A stretch of DNA of 64,000 nucleotides. Origin: Conoideocrella luteorostrata (taxonomy: Eukaryota; Ascomycota; Sordariomycetes; Hypocreales; Clavicipitaceae). This document shows, one piece after another, positions 35,187-46,807 of the stretch. The notes beneath the pieces are model-generated. The model made no database searches and was not told where the DNA came from. It was given only the letters and a program-made list of their open reading frames with translations. Within the stretch, counting starts at the first letter, position 1; every line of letters begins with the position of its first letter. The stretch spans positions 1 through 64,000 of the forward strand of contig JASWJB010000046.1 in assembly GCA_032433595.1 (NCBI GenBank), read 5' to 3'. A program made the position numbers and the translations under genes.

Positions 35187-36708
35187 ATGGCGCGTCCTAG
35201 CGTTGCGGCACGCAACCTATCCCTTATGGAAGAGCTGGAAAAGCTTGAACAGTCAATCACATTAACTTTGCAAGGTACATGACCTTACGCAAGTGAGAGA
35301 ATACACTGTCACTGTCAACGGTTAGCTTACTATTGGTCCAGAAATCGATCACAATTTTAGCAAGGCACACAGGATCGTCACGTCGAGCATAATCCCAGTG
35401 GTAGAGCAGTATGGCGAGCATTCACGAGCTGTGTGGGAAGCGTCCAAGGTATGTGCGCGCGTGTCCCTACACAACCAGCTACCCGCTGCTGACCTGTGAA
35501 AGTTTTGGAAACAATTCTTCGAGGCCTCGGCTAACGTCTCGTTATCCGGCTACGAGGAACTCGCAAACGACGACGAGTCTACCACCATGGAGGAGAGCAC
35601 GGCGATGCGGGACGAAACGACAACCGATTACGCCCCAAGCGAGGAAGACTTGACGGCAACTCCAGTAGCCAGAGACACAACGATGCATGGAGACGAGTCG
35701 CTTCTGGACGATGCAGAACTGTCGGGTAGCACCCCTCGTCTGCCAGTGACCAAGACGATCAGCAACGGAACGCCCCTCGATAACATGAGGGGAGAAATAA
35801 GGAACGAGGAAGAAGACACTACGGTATTACAGGACGGAGACGAGGATTCCACGGTGCTCTTTGCACAGCGAACGGCCCAGTTACCAGATATGTCTATGAC
35901 ACCAAGAGGGTCTCGAGAGGACCATGCAGCCGAGCAAGAGCACTCGGCACGACGGAGCAAGGATCCATTGCTACACCGAGTCTTGGATAAAAATTATCGT
36001 GTGCAAGCTACGCCGCATAGACATGGAGTGAGAGTATCCCCGCTCAAGAGGGACCATGGCAAGAAGAAGGAGAAGGAAAAGGGAAAGGCCTCATGGCAAG
36101 AGGACGATTCTTTCATGTCATCACCTGAAATGGCGCCACCGACTTTACGCAGCGAAGTATTCATGTCGCCATATAAGCTCATGGCACGCCAGCGCGCCGC
36201 TGCCGCTGCGTCCCAGGGCCCGAGAACTCCCGGTGTCAGTGTGCAGACGCCAGCGATGGGGAAGAAGTCGCGCGATGTACTGGCGTCGACAGGGACAGGG
36301 CGTGGTCGAGCTACAAGCAGCGCCGGTATTAGTGGCGAGGCAGCAGTCGGTCCGAGTGCTGGCGAGGCAGCATCGCGTGGCAGGCAAAAGTACGAGATTG
36401 ACTGGGAGAGCGACGACGATGGCGACGACGATGATCTGTATGCCGGTATGAGCCCGCCCAAGACGATTCAGTTTGCGTTACCGCCTTCGAAACTGCTGCG
36501 GACGCCAGGTGAGTTCTCATGTGTGTCAAGATTTTAGAGGGAGCAGCAGTCCGTAGTGCTAATACAATCGGATGGGGATTTAGCTCGAGAGGCGAGTCGG
36601 AGAATCGTGGATGACATTTTGATCGATGCCGGTGCGGATCCGGAGTCGTCTGAGTATAGCCCGACCATGGTGAAGATGAATGAGGACATTTTAAATGATA
36701 GTTTTTAG
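35187..36708 (+). CDS. ASK1: DASH/Dam1 kinetochore complex subunit ASK1
   Basis: Four exons (35187-35274, 35342-35448, 35503-36508, 36584-36708) give 441 residues. The first three exons encode the conserved Ask1 N-terminal helices (LSLMEELEKLEQSITLTLQ, EIDHNFSKAHRIVTSSIIPV, then EQYGEHSRAVWEASKFWKQF). Ask1 belongs to the DASH ring that couples kinetochores to spindle microtubules. The middle is disordered, acidic and has several Ser/Thr-Pro sites (for example SMTPRGS, VSPLKRD, LLRTP), which fit Cdk regulation known for yeast Ask1. The C-terminal exon has the fungal SSEYSPTMVKMNEDILNDSF tail. It follows the gamma-tubulin complex gene, so two spindle genes are adjacent, perhaps by chance. Confidence 0.92.
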
Positions 36709-37286
36709 GGTGGAGTTTTCTCTGCTTTTCAAGCTGGTATGCATGATCCATCCGTGTAAGGTGAACATCGAGACACGCTATCCTGAGAGAACAAAACACA
36801 CAAGTGTTTATCAATATACGCCCCTCTGGGCCGCCAGGAGCAACCTAGTGTAGAGTGATATTGCATCTTGGGTATTTACACCTGACAATTTTGGGAATGG
36901 AACGTTGAACAACGGCGGCTTGCTCTGTTCCTTCCGAGGGCCAGCAGGGTGGACGTGTTGAAGATACGAGCCAACTCTCTCTTTTGCGCCGTCACATCAT
37001 TGTTCGCAGCTGCTGAATGTCACATAGCCAGCTAATGGCTGCGTCTAAGCTGCTACTTTGATATGGCCGGACACTGATTCCACCGTGCAACCACACAATC
37101 TCATACATGAGAGAACGACAAACGGAGTCATGGCATGGCATACATAGCATGTCAAAATGGCGGTATGTTGCAGTTAATCGCAGGTCATGATCTCTTCGTG
37201 CCATGTCGCACAACTTGCGATCGGAAGTCAGCTGGCTTGGGCCGCACCATAACTAAGGACCGGGTTGAATCCAAGTTCTGAGCAGA
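36709..37286. other. Intergenic region after ASK1
   Basis: No gene, RNA or repeat is recognised in these 578 bases beyond the expected ASK1 3' flank. Confidence 0.4.
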
Positions 37287-37763
37287 TTGTTGCCCATGTG
37301 CTTGTGTAAAGTATCGCCTCTAGGGTTTGTCTCCATTCCGGTACACTTGCATAAGGATTGGGTAATAATAGACTTTGAAAATTTCACCCATCCTTTTGGT
37401 TGTCTGCAATGTCACACGAGCGGATTGCGAAGGCATTCAAGGGTTGCATCTAGAATAATCGATTGGTATGGTAACGGTGCTACAGCGTCTAGCCACTTCT
37501 CAAATCGCTTCACATGACAGCCTCTCGCCCCCCCTGCATATGGATGGATCCACGGCCTTGACAAGACGCTTGGGTTTTCTCGCGACATGGGACACGAGGC
37601 TACGACTATTGGATATGCTCTCGAGTCGATGGCTGAAATGGATGTCAGGATGGAGGAGCACTATGGAGCTTTTACGTACAAAATGTGGATTGGGGGCAAC
37701 GATGGGCTGCGGTACGTTACGTTAAAATACGGGACTGAGATGTTGGTGCTGGTCGGTAGATGA
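37287..37763 (+). pseudogene. Probable remnant of an unidentified protein gene
   Basis: One reading frame runs through this stretch with a single in-frame TGA at 37515-37517. After the stop it reads about 81 residues that look coding: AYGWIHGLDKTLGFSRDMGH, later MEEHYGAFTYKMWIGGNDG and LRYVTLKYGTEMLVLVGR, ending at 37763. Before the stop the same frame gives IIDWYGNGATASSHFSNRF. A CGA to TGA transition would explain the break. I do not recognise the family. An alternative is that CACATGACAG is an intron acceptor and the second half is a real last exon, but no convincing upstream exon was found. Upstream limits are uncertain. Confidence 0.4.
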
Positions 37764-40700
37764 ATATAGATCCCTGTCTCTGGATACCTAGCGATTTCTC
37801 TTCTTCTCTGGCATGTATACCGCTTAAAAAAAAATTCAGGGAGAAAAGGCTTGTTAGTCCAGGAACAGGACTAGACGCCGCCGCAGTTTTCGTCAGAGTA
37901 TCGAGTCAAGGCCCACTTCCCGCGCTGCAGTCGTCGATCCTGCCAAGCCGCAGCCGCGCAGCAAAGAAGGTATCGCCGATGGCACCCGATGATGTAAGGA
38001 GCACAATACTTGTATTCCCTACGGAATATGTGTATTTCTTTTTCAAGCATATATGAGATGATGAAGGTGGATTTTTATTTCCCCTTTTTTTTGTTTTGTT
38101 TTGCCTTTCAATTGTCAGTCCAACATGTAGCTAGTTAGGTACGGCGTACGGAGTACAGCGTACGGAGTTGGTAGTTACAAAACGAAACACCCGCGTTCTG
38201 GCTATTCCAAGCAAGGTTTCACAATGTCGTTCTGCAACACAGTCAGTCAAATCACCGGGTACGCATCCCGCTGAAAATTCACACCAGACACAAATAACAA
38301 CCCAAAAAAAAAAAAAAAAAAAATCCCCCCAGCATCCAGGATCGCTCCGCCTTAAACGGGGTGGCGCAGGTAACAAAACACCCAAATCACGGGCGTCGTG
38401 GCCGGGAGCAGTGCCGGCCGTGGGATCCACTCTGCCCCGAGGCCAGCAGGGGCCTGAACGGGCAGACGCAGACAGACACAGACGGACGGACGCAAGAGAA
38501 AAATTTCATCCCATATCCACAATCATGGCCACACCCCGATCATATTCATCTCCACTTGTGCATGAACCATGAGCGGGCAGAACGGGTGGACAGCAGTCAC
38601 GATCGGTTTTTAAATTTCTTCCTAACTAGGCGCCTGACACCCGGCGAGACCACTGTACGGAGTACTAGTATTGTCATTGTCATTTTCAATAGCTACCTTG
38701 GTCCACTGGCATGGGCACGAGGGGGAGTGTCGAAACTTTACCCATGCTACACACGCCAGCGGACATTAGCGGCTGGCTTCGGGTGTTTGTTTATGTCTTC
38801 GACAATATGACCAAGGAATCACCACCTTGACTCCACCGAAAAGAGACGAGAGAAGAAAATGTTTCTTTGAGTATGGTCCTCTGTATCATGCAACGGTCTG
38901 TGCCAGTTATGACCCGGGGCTTGGGCCGCAGTGGATCTGGTTGGTTAACATAATGGCCGAGCAACAGGGCCATTGAAGAGGCTTTACTGGGAAATATAGT
39001 AGTAAGTACGGTGGTGTTGCAGAGGTCAGATGGTGTAACAGAAATTGTTGGCCGAGGAGCCACCGTGAGCCTCAGATTAGAAACACGTGCGGGAAGAGTT
39101 AGTCCTGTCCTTTGTAGGTTGCAATGTCATATGACATCAACGAGTCTTGAATCCAACCACTTGTTCATTCACTGCGAGTGGTTAAATATCGTGACACGGG
39201 GGAGGCGTTGTGACAGGCAAGCTCGATTAATACATTGCTGTCACACATCTCACTGCCAGACCATGGAGCATTTTGTGCAATACGTACCGAACCATGATAC
39301 TCGGGGCGCCTAAATTTGCCGTCAGAGATTTTCACGACGGCGAGTCGACGGTGTTTTTTTTTTTTTTTTTTTCGTAGATCCTGCAGCATGTACGATGAGT
39401 ATTTTTGGATCCCGGTTCCCCGATGAGCCGCTTCCAGGCGCCGCCAACCCTGGGCCGTTGCCGCACATAGGAATGGCATGCATGGGCTTAAAATTTTCCT
39501 CTTCCCTTTTCCCTTTTTGTAGGCCGGCCGTGCTGCCGTGCTGCCTTTGCTGCCGTTCTGTGCCTGCAGAAGCCAGGGGGTGGATGAATGGCGAATACTC
39601 CGTCATTGGTAAGCAAAATTTGCAGGTGTGGTGGCAGTCGGCGGTTCTGTTATGTCGTGAGTTACGGGCGTTGCACTTACACGACTGACGGTGAGCGCGG
39701 GAGAGGGATTGACACGCACACTTGGCCATTCTGTCAACCACCAGAAATGAATGAACTAAATATGACCCAAGCGATTATAGAAATTAAACTTCTATCTTGG
39801 CGTAGTGCACTCCGTACTGTACAGTATCGTCAGGTAAGCCACACCACGTCAGTCAGTCAGCCAGTCACCCCCGATGACTCAATGCCTCATATGTCAGGCG
39901 CACCGCGAGGCTCAGGCCAGGTCAGCGTCGTTTCGCTTCGCTTCGCTTCCTTCCGATGGCCAAGCTTTTCAAGATGAGCCCTGCAGGGCGGTGTCAGATT
40001 GGCGGGCGGTCAGCTAGCGGAAGAGACTAGAATCGCCGTGAACTTTGTACATATGCACATTACATTCGGAATTATCCAGGAACGGGAACGGAAGCCGGAG
40101 GTGACGACGATGATGCGCAGTCATACGCGTCTGGTTTACTGCGACGAAGGACGGTTACGTGAGCCGAAGTAGTTGCCTGGGGAGGTTGTGCGTACTAGTA
40201 CGCCACCAGCCAGTTCTGCAAGATGGAGCACAGCGAGTGACGCAGCCCCCCGGGTGCAGCAGCCGTGTGTGCTGTTGGTTGTGTGGTGGTGGCACGATGC
40301 GGAGTCACAAAGCACAGCTGGTGACTCAATTTGAGGGTGGAGCACCAAACGTTCAGCGGCATGGCGCAGGACCCAGGGCGAGTTGTGGCTGGATTGGCGC
40401 AGTGTTGCAGGCCGCAGTGAGGTTTGGGCGCGCGCAGGTGGGCTGCTGCACCCAGAGAAATTTGCTGCCTGCAAGGCTGGCCAATGAACCAACAGGCCAA
40501 CAGCCACCTGCTGCTTGCTGCCCGTGCTGGCTGGCGGGCACGGTGACTGTTCGGCGGATGCGCACTAACTAGCTAACTAACTGGCTGACCCGCGAACACG
40601 CACTCCTTGACGACTTGTCCACCCCCTCCCCTCCCTTGCCAAACCCACTGCCCCCACTACCGGACGGTGCGAGAATCCACTCCAGGCACAAGTTTTTTCT

Positions 40701-41071
40701 TTGGTAGCCATGTCGCTACCTAGCGGTTGGCGATGGGTGGTACGGAGTAGTGACGATCGATACGCGGCTGTGGTAAGTAGCTTCGTACTCGGCCGACTTA
40801 CACGGCTTCCGTAGCCATCGCCATCTCTTTCCCAGGTTTTGTTACAATGGCCAACAAAGTATAAGTATCCACGAGCATCCGCCTCTTATTCCGTCTTTCC
40901 TCATCACCCTCATCAAACAATCAATTCAATTCAATCCAATCCAATCCAATCCAATCAGTCAAATCGGTCAAAACAATTCCACAAACAATCTTCCAAAAGC
41001 CTTCCAGCTTCGCAACCATTCCATCCACTCACATAACACAAGCCACCCAAACCACAACCACAACCACCAAA
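37764..41071. other. Long intergenic region
   Basis: These 3.3 kb contain no supported gene. They hold TACGGAGTA motifs at 38147, 38656 and 40741, an A tract near 38307-38328, a T tract near 39354-39372, and a GC-richer block at 40,150-40,600 with overlapping ORFs on both strands but no domain. The last 150 bases are the leader of the next small gene. Confidence 0.45.
40921..40955 (+). repeat. Seven-unit YCAAT repeat with four tandem CCAAT boxes
   Basis: TCAAT occurs three times (40921-40935), then CCAAT four times (40936-40955), all in a strict 5-base register. The block ends 116 bases upstream of the ATG of the 85-residue gene. CCAAT is the core site of the fungal HAP/NF-Y complex, though the site usually needs more spacing. 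It may also be only a leader microsatellite. Confidence 0.75.
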
Positions 41072-41329
41072 ATGAACGCCGCCAACATCCAAGCCCAGCA
41101 GGCCCTCAACGCCTACGGCCCCGTCTCCTCCCCTCACATCTTCGACCGCGCCTCGTCCAAGAAGATCTTCTCTGAGATGATCGGATCGCGCAGCTCCTCA
41201 GCTACCAACACCCCCAACGAGAGCCGTCGCGCTTCGGCCGCCAGCTCCGTCGGCAGCAAGAAGGAGAAGAAGGAGAAGAAGATCAAGATGCCTACTGTCA
41301 TCATGCCTACTTTCCGATTCGTCAACTAA
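41072..41329 (+). CDS. Small conserved fungal protein of unknown function
   Basis: This single exon encodes 85 residues. The ATG follows an A/C-rich leader (CCACCAAAATG), typical of well-expressed fungal genes. The protein starts MNAANIQAQQALNAYGPVSS and continues with SPHIFDRASSKKIFSEMIGS. It then has a Ser/Ala/Arg linker and a lysine block (KKEKKEKKIKMP), and ends TVIMPTFRFVN. There is no signal peptide or membrane helix. The size, composition and C-rich leader resemble small stress- or growth-induced proteins of filamentous fungi. I do not know a function. Strong codon bias toward C-ending codons (GCC, AAC, ATC, CTC) suggests high expression. Confidence 0.8.
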   Translation: MNAANIQAQQALNAYGPVSSPHIFDRASSKKIFSEMIGSRSSSATNTPNESRRASAASSVGSKKEKKEKKIKMPTVIMPTFRFVN

Positions 41330-42349
41330 AGCATTGTTTGGAAGAGAAAGGACGAACAATTTTTTCATCTGACTTTGGCGACTAAATATACCTGTTCCTA
41401 CTCCTCTCACGCAGTAACGGGGGAGCGGGAACTTATCTTTTGACGAATTTATAATCATACTGGCTACACCTTTTAATGAGCATGGCAGGGGGGCCAACTA
41501 GGTTCCTCCTGCCGATGCATGGTTTTTTTTTTTCTTTTCTCATTATTCTGGGACGCGATGGCGTTAACAAGATAGTAAAAGCACATGGAGCATGAATTTG
41601 ACTTGGAGCATCAATACCAATTTTTCGTTTACCTTATTTTTTTTTTCTTTTTTTCCTTTCAGACTCCTTCAGCCTCTGGGATCTGGATATTTGAGCTCTA
41701 GAACTTCTGCAGTTATAGAATAGAGAAGCTTTATAGATAAACATCTTTTGAACAAACTCACTTCCCTTTGTCAACTGTTTCGTGCATGTAACTGAGTGTG
41801 GACTGGGACATTAATACTTTATACTAAGTAAAACTTCTCCCCAAAAGCTATAATGCGGGGAGTTGCATATCATATGGTCTGTTGCTGGACATGTCGAGAA
41901 GACGCACTGTCCGCTTCATGTAGGCATTTTATTTTACCATTCCTTTTCATGCCACAAGTATAGATGCTCTGGGCGGAGCTGCTGCGCTCTTGATCCGGCG
42001 TCTGCATCACGAATCTATGTGACATTGAAATTAAACAACAAACTCGCCATTCATAGCAACTAAAACAGCAAAGATTCACCACTGACTAATCCAAAGCACA
42101 TGCAATTGACTGCTCCGTATTCCGTACGCAGTACTCCGCATTGAACATTGCAATAACTGTGTTGTTGGGCTGCCATCAACGACCCACTTTCCTTTCCATT
42201 CCATTTCATCCACGACCCCCGTTTTGCCCCACCCGGGCATCCTTATCGATAAGTCGAAGAGTCTTGTATCTTCAAAAAATTTCCAGCCAGGCACTATTTG
42301 TAGTACTTCATTGTCGTGAGTGTGGCAGCTTACATGATATAGCGCAATC
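41330..42349. other. Intergenic region upstream of BMS1
   Basis: These 1.0 kb contain T tracts near 41522-41531 and 41636-41655 in the 3' flank of the small gene, and a near copy of the dispersed motif at 42115-42140 (CTCCGTATTCCGTACGCAGTACTCCG). No gene is supported. Confidence 0.45.
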
Positions 42350-45300
42350 ATGGACCAACTTCACAAGCCGCATCGCAAGTCCAAGGAGAAGAAGAAGCAT
42401 ACTGGAGGTAAGTCAGCGGCCAATGCCATTTATCTTACACATACAGCTTCGAAACATGAAGAACTTGGACTCACATCGACCTCGTCGCAGACAAGAATCC
42501 TAAAGCTTTTGCCTTCTCCAAACCCGGAAAGCTGCAAAAAGCTGCAGCTCGGTCTCAGGATGTACGCTCTCCATTCCCACCTATCAGCATTACAAGAAAG
42601 GTTCTCTAATACTCGTGTCCCCCAGATTAAAGAGCGGCGTTTCCATGTACCGCTCGTCGACCGACTTCCCGATGAAGCACCTCCTCGCCTCGTGGCCATA
42701 GTTGGCCCCCCCGGCGTCGGCAAGACCACCTTGCTCAAGTCATTGGTTCGCCGATACGCAAAGGAGACGATACCAGATCCTCAAGGCCCCATCACTGTCG
42801 TCACATCAAAGAAGCAGCGATTAACATTTATTGAATGCCCGAATGAGTTGGAGGCCATGGTGGATGTAGCCAAGGTGGCGGATATCGTGCTGCTCATGAT
42901 TGATGGAAACTTTGGCTTTGAAATGGAGACCATGGAATTTTTAAACGTCTTGGCCGCAACGGGCATGCCGGGCAATGTCTTTGGTATTTTGACGCATTTG
43001 GATCTGTTCCGCAAGCCCCAAGCGCTGAAGGACGCCAAGAAGAGATTAAAACGAAGACTTTGGACGGAGTTGTATCAAGGCGCTCACTTGTTCTACTTGT
43101 CCGGAGTCATGAATGGCCGATATCCCGATCGCGAAATTCACAACCTTTCTCGATTCTTGTCAGTCATGAAGAACCCTCGACCGCTTATCTGGCGCAACAA
43201 CCATCCATACACAATTATCGACAGCTTTCGTGATATTACTCACCCTACCAAGATTGAGGAAGATCCTAAATGCGATCGATCAATCGTCTTGTCAGGCTAT
43301 TTGCGGGGAACAAATTTTGCATCGCAAGGGCAGCGAGTGCACGTGGCAGGTCTCGGTGACTTCACCTTGGCCAACGTGGAGGTGCTACCGGACCCGTGTC
43401 CAACACCGTCCATGGAACAAGCCTTGGCCAAGATAACAGGCAAAACCGGAAGACGCCGATTGGATGAAAAGGAAAAGAAGCTGCACGCGCCAATGTCAGA
43501 TCGAAGCGGTCTCAAGATCGAGGGTGATGCCATCTGGATCACACGAGAGAAGGGGTTCAATTTCAACAAGGATGCAGAGGATGTCGAGCGCGGCGAGGGT
43601 GAGGAGATGATTATTGATCTCCAAGCCGAAAGACGGCTTCTTGGTCAAACAGAGGACGGCGTGCAACTTTTCTCTGGCGGTGAGAAGGTAAAGGAGGTCG
43701 CTCAGGACGGAGACAATGGCCGAAAAACGCAGAGACGTGCTCGAATGGCTGATCGTGAAGAGGATGAAGATGAAGAGGATGTGGCCGTTGACGATAACGG
43801 AGAGGAAGACGAAGACGAAGGATTTGTCAGTGGGAGCGGAGACGAGGACTCGGAGGCAGACGTTGAATTCGACGAGGGCAAAATGGGCAAAATGTTCCGC
43901 AAAAGTGCTACTGAAAGACCGAATGGAAAGGATGAAGACGACCTTGCCTTCGCCGACAGCGACTCAGATCTCGGCTCAATATCTGGTGACGAGGAGGAGG
44001 ACGATGACGACGACGACGACGACGACGATTTCGACTCTGATGAAGAAGAGGCCGCCATGCGATGGAAGGATGACCTGGCTGACAGGGCCCGCAAACTACA
44101 CGGCAAGCGGCGGACATTCCACACAGGGGACCTAGCTCGATACATCTACGATGATTCCATGACGCCAGAGGAGGTGCTAAAGCGATGGAAAGGGGAAGAT
44201 GAAGAGTCACAAGAGGAAAACATTGAGGATTCAGATGACGACGATGATGAGGACTTCTTCAAAAAGACTTCACGGGAAAAGGAGGACTCGACAGAAGACC
44301 GCTCAATACCCTTGTATGACTACGAGGACCTGGCGACCAAATGGGCGGAGCGGGACAACATCGACGCTCTGCGCAGGAAGTTCACCAGCACAGACCTAGG
44401 TGGCCGTGGCGGCGACGACGAGGACGAGGACGGCGGCGGCGACGATGATGAAGAATTTGACGGCTTCGGAGAAGACAACGACGAAGATGACGAAGGAGAC
44501 GGCGTCTTTCAAGACCTGGAAGCCGAGACTGCAGAAGAACAGCCCCAATCAGCAGACGACATAGCTGCTGAGCGAGAAAAGAACGCCAAGCGCAAAGAGG
44601 AGCTCAAGCATCGTTTCGAGGAGGAAGACCGAGAAGGTTTCTTCAACGATAGGGCCAATGCCCGCCGGGAAGGCGGCGACATCCAAGAGTTCGGCGAAGA
44701 CGACTGGTACGATTCCCAAAAGGCCATGATCCAGAAACAGCTCGATATCAACAAGGAGGAGTTCGAGACCCTAGACGAGCGTCAGCGAGCCGCAGTGGAG
44801 GGCTTCCGCGCCGGCAAGTACGCCAGACTGGTTCTCGAAGGCGTGCCCGCCGAGTTCGTGTCCAAATTCAACTCTCGTCTGCCCATCGTCGTCGGCGGTC
44901 TCACGCCCACCGAGGACCGATGGGGCTTCGTGCAAGTCCGCATCAAGCGTCACCGATGGCACAAGAAGATCCTTAAGACCAACGATCCCCTCATCTTCTC
45001 CCTCGGCTGGCGACGTTTCCAAACCATGCCCATCTACAGCACCACCGACTCCCGAACCCGCAACCGCATGCTCAAATACTCCCCCGAGCACATGCACTGC
45101 TTCGCCACCGTCTACGCTCCCCTCATCGCCCCCAACACCGGCTTCGTCTGCTTCAACTCCTTCTCCCCCTCCAACGTTTCGGGCTTCCGCATCGCCGCCA
45201 CCGGCACAGTTCTCAGCGTGGACGAATCCACCGAAATCGTCAAAAAGCTCAAGCTCACGGGCGTGCCCTACAAAATCTTCAAAAACACCGCCTTCATCAA

Positions 45301-46009
45301 GGACATGTTCAACTCGTCCCTCGAAATCACCAAATTCGAGGGCGCCTCCATCAAAACCGTCTCCGGGGTCCGTGGCCAGATCAAGCGCGCCTTGTCCAAG
45401 CCGGAAGGCCACTTCCGCGCCACCTTTGAAGACAAGATCCTCGTCAGCGACATCGTCTTCCTCAGGGCATGGTATCCCATCAAGCCCCATCGCTTCTACA
45501 ACCCGGCCACCAACCTCATCGGCTGGCAGCCCATGCGTCTCACAGGAGAAGTCCGCCGCGACGAAAACATAGCCACCCCGCAGCTCAAAAACAGTCAGTA
45601 CCGCAAAATAGAGCGCGAAAACAGACACTTCAACCCCTTGCGAGTGCCCCGCGCCCTGGCCGCTCAGCTCCCATACAAGTCCCAGATCATCAAGACCAAG
45701 AAGCAAAAGAACGCCACGTATCTGCAGAAACGAGCCGTCGTGCTGCCCAAGAACTCGGAGGAGAGGAAGGCCCGCGCCGTCATGCAACAGCTGCTTACTA
45801 TTCGTAACGAAGCCGCCGAGAAGCGTCGCGCCAAAAAGGCAGAAAACCACGCCGCGTTCAAGAAGAAGCTTGCTGATAGCGAGGAGAAGAAGGAGGCGAG
45901 GGAGAAGAGAGAGAGCAAGGAGTTCTGGCGTAAAAATGGAAGAAAGAGAGGTGCTACCGAGGATGGAGGCGGTGGAGGTGGCGGTGGCGGCGGTAAGAGA
46001 CGGAGATGA
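42350..46009 (+). CDS. BMS1: Ribosome biogenesis GTPase BMS1
   Basis: Three exons (42350-42407, 42491-42561, 42626-46009) give 1170 residues, close to yeast Bms1. The introns are 83 and 64 nt. Without splicing, the conserved KNPKAFAFSKPGKLQ segment is lost even though the unspliced frame stays open. The P-loop GPPGVGKTT lies at 70-78, and the GTPase block continues with THLDLFRKPQALKD. The AARP2CN domain and long acidic linkers follow, one with nine consecutive aspartates. The DUF663/TSR1-like C-terminal domain covers about 800-1100. Bms1 acts in the nucleolar small-subunit processome with Rcl1 at early pre-rRNA cleavages. The tail ends in a glycine run and KRRR. An antisense 359-codon ORF over the 3' half is a shadow. 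Confidence 0.95.
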   Translation: MDQLHKPHRKSKEKKKHTGGKSAANAIYLTHTASKHEELGLTSTSSQTRILKLLPSPNPESCKKLQLGLRMYALHSHLSALQERFSNTRVPQIKERRFHVPLVDRLPDEAPPRLVAIVGPPGVGKTTLLKSLVRRYAKETIPDPQGPITVVTSKKQRLTFIECPNELEAMVDVAKVADIVLLMIDGNFGFEMETMEFLNVLAATGMPGNVFGILTHLDLFRKPQALKDAKKRLKRRLWTELYQGAHLFYLSGVMNGRYPDREIHNLSRFLSVMKNPRPLIWRNNHPYTIIDSFRDITHPTKIEEDPKCDRSIVLSGYLRGTNFASQGQRVHVAGLGDFTLANVEVLPDPCPTPSMEQALAKITGKTGRRRLDEKEKKLHAPMSDRSGLKIEGDAIWITREKGFNFNKDAEDVERGEGEEMIIDLQAERRLLGQTEDGVQLFSGGEKVKEVAQDGDNGRKTQRRARMADREEDEDEEDVAVDDNGEEDEDEGFVSGSGDEDSEADVEFDEGKMGKMFRKSATERPNGKDEDDLAFADSDSDLGSISGDEEEDDDDDDDDDDFDSDEEEAAMRWKDDLADRARKLHGKRRTFHTGDLARYIYDDSMTPEEVLKRWKGEDEESQEENIEDSDDDDDEDFFKKTSREKEDSTEDRSIPLYDYEDLATKWAERDNIDALRRKFTSTDLGGRGGDDEDEDGGGDDDEEFDGFGEDNDEDDEGDGVFQDLEAETAEEQPQSADDIAAEREKNAKRKEELKHRFEEEDREGFFNDRANARREGGDIQEFGEDDWYDSQKAMIQKQLDINKEEFETLDERQRAAVEGFRAGKYARLVLEGVPAEFVSKFNSRLPIVVGGLTPTEDRWGFVQVRIKRHRWHKKILKTNDPLIFSLGWRRFQTMPIYSTTDSRTRNRMLKYSPEHMHCFATVYAPLIAPNTGFVCFNSFSPSNVSGFRIAATGTVLSVDESTEIVKKLKLTGVPYKIFKNTAFIKDMFNSSLEITKFEGASIKTVSGVRGQIKRALSKPEGHFRATFEDKILVSDIVFLRAWYPIKPHRFYNPATNLIGWQPMRLTGEVRRDENIATPQLKNSQYRKIERENRHFNPLRVPRALAAQLPYKSQIIKTKKQKNATYLQKRAVVLPKNSEERKARAVMQQLLTIRNEAAEKRRAKKAENHAAFKKKLADSEEKKEAREKRESKEFWRKNGRKRGATEDGGGGGGGGGGKRRR

Positions 46010-46807
46010 AGACGTTTGGATCTTTGCGCAGCTACGATAGAAAAAGAAAGAAACTCCTTGTATATATTGTTTTAATTACAGACAATGATGGGAGAATAAA
46101 TCCGTTATACGATCCACCTTATCGCAGTATTGCACGTTTCGCTTTGTGCGGAAGTAACTTCGGACTGGAATTAAATGTATCTTATTTAGCCACCAGAGGA
46201 CTCATCGCATCAGAAAATTTCCATTAAAATTCACACACAGTACAGGTTGGCAAAATCGCTGAGCCAAAAACGAAAAAAAAAACACAAATATATTCTCGCC
46301 GCTCAATACAAACATTCTCTCGTCCGATGCTTGAGACTCCAGCGTCAATGTTTGAGTGGCAGTACTCGTCTTTGCTAGAGAAAAGCTATGAAAAGAGTAA
46401 CAAGTCATAATTGCATCCATTAGAACAGACGGCATAACCGGTTTGAGTAGTAACCGCAGCCGTCGCGACACACACACCTGTCTTACAAACTTCAATGAAA
46501 ACAGCATCCCCTTGCCGTTCCCATAGGTCACATCATCCCCAGCGTTGCTACATCCTCCTTGGCAAGGTTTTATCAACTTCGTTTACCTTTGATGTTCTTC
46601 TGCATCTCCCAATAGGATAGCGAATGTTCCAAGGAAAACCCCAAATGCAATCCGAATTCCAAACAGTCCAAGCCCATTGATGAAAAAAAAGACATGCGCC
46701 TCGTAAAACAGCAGATTGATAGATAGCATCATCGCCCAGTCCAACTATGTCTTATTTGCCGGTTTCCATTATCTCGTGTGCACGTGGAATTTGTTGTGAT
46801 GTTCCGC
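46010..46807. other. Convergent 3' region BMS1 / reticulon
   Basis: These 798 bases between convergent stops contain AT-rich 3' flanks and no recognisable gene. Confidence 0.45.

Noticed and set aside
40136..40572. Overlapping ORFs of 137 and 123 residues on opposite strands
   Set aside because: GC-rich sequence lowers stop frequency on both strands; neither frame has a domain or plausible splice context.
44771..45850. 359-residue minus-strand ORF antisense to BMS1
   Set aside because: It lies wholly inside the conserved C-terminal domain of BMS1, is Gly/Val/Asp-rich in the way of reverse-strand shadows of C-ending codons, and shows no domain.
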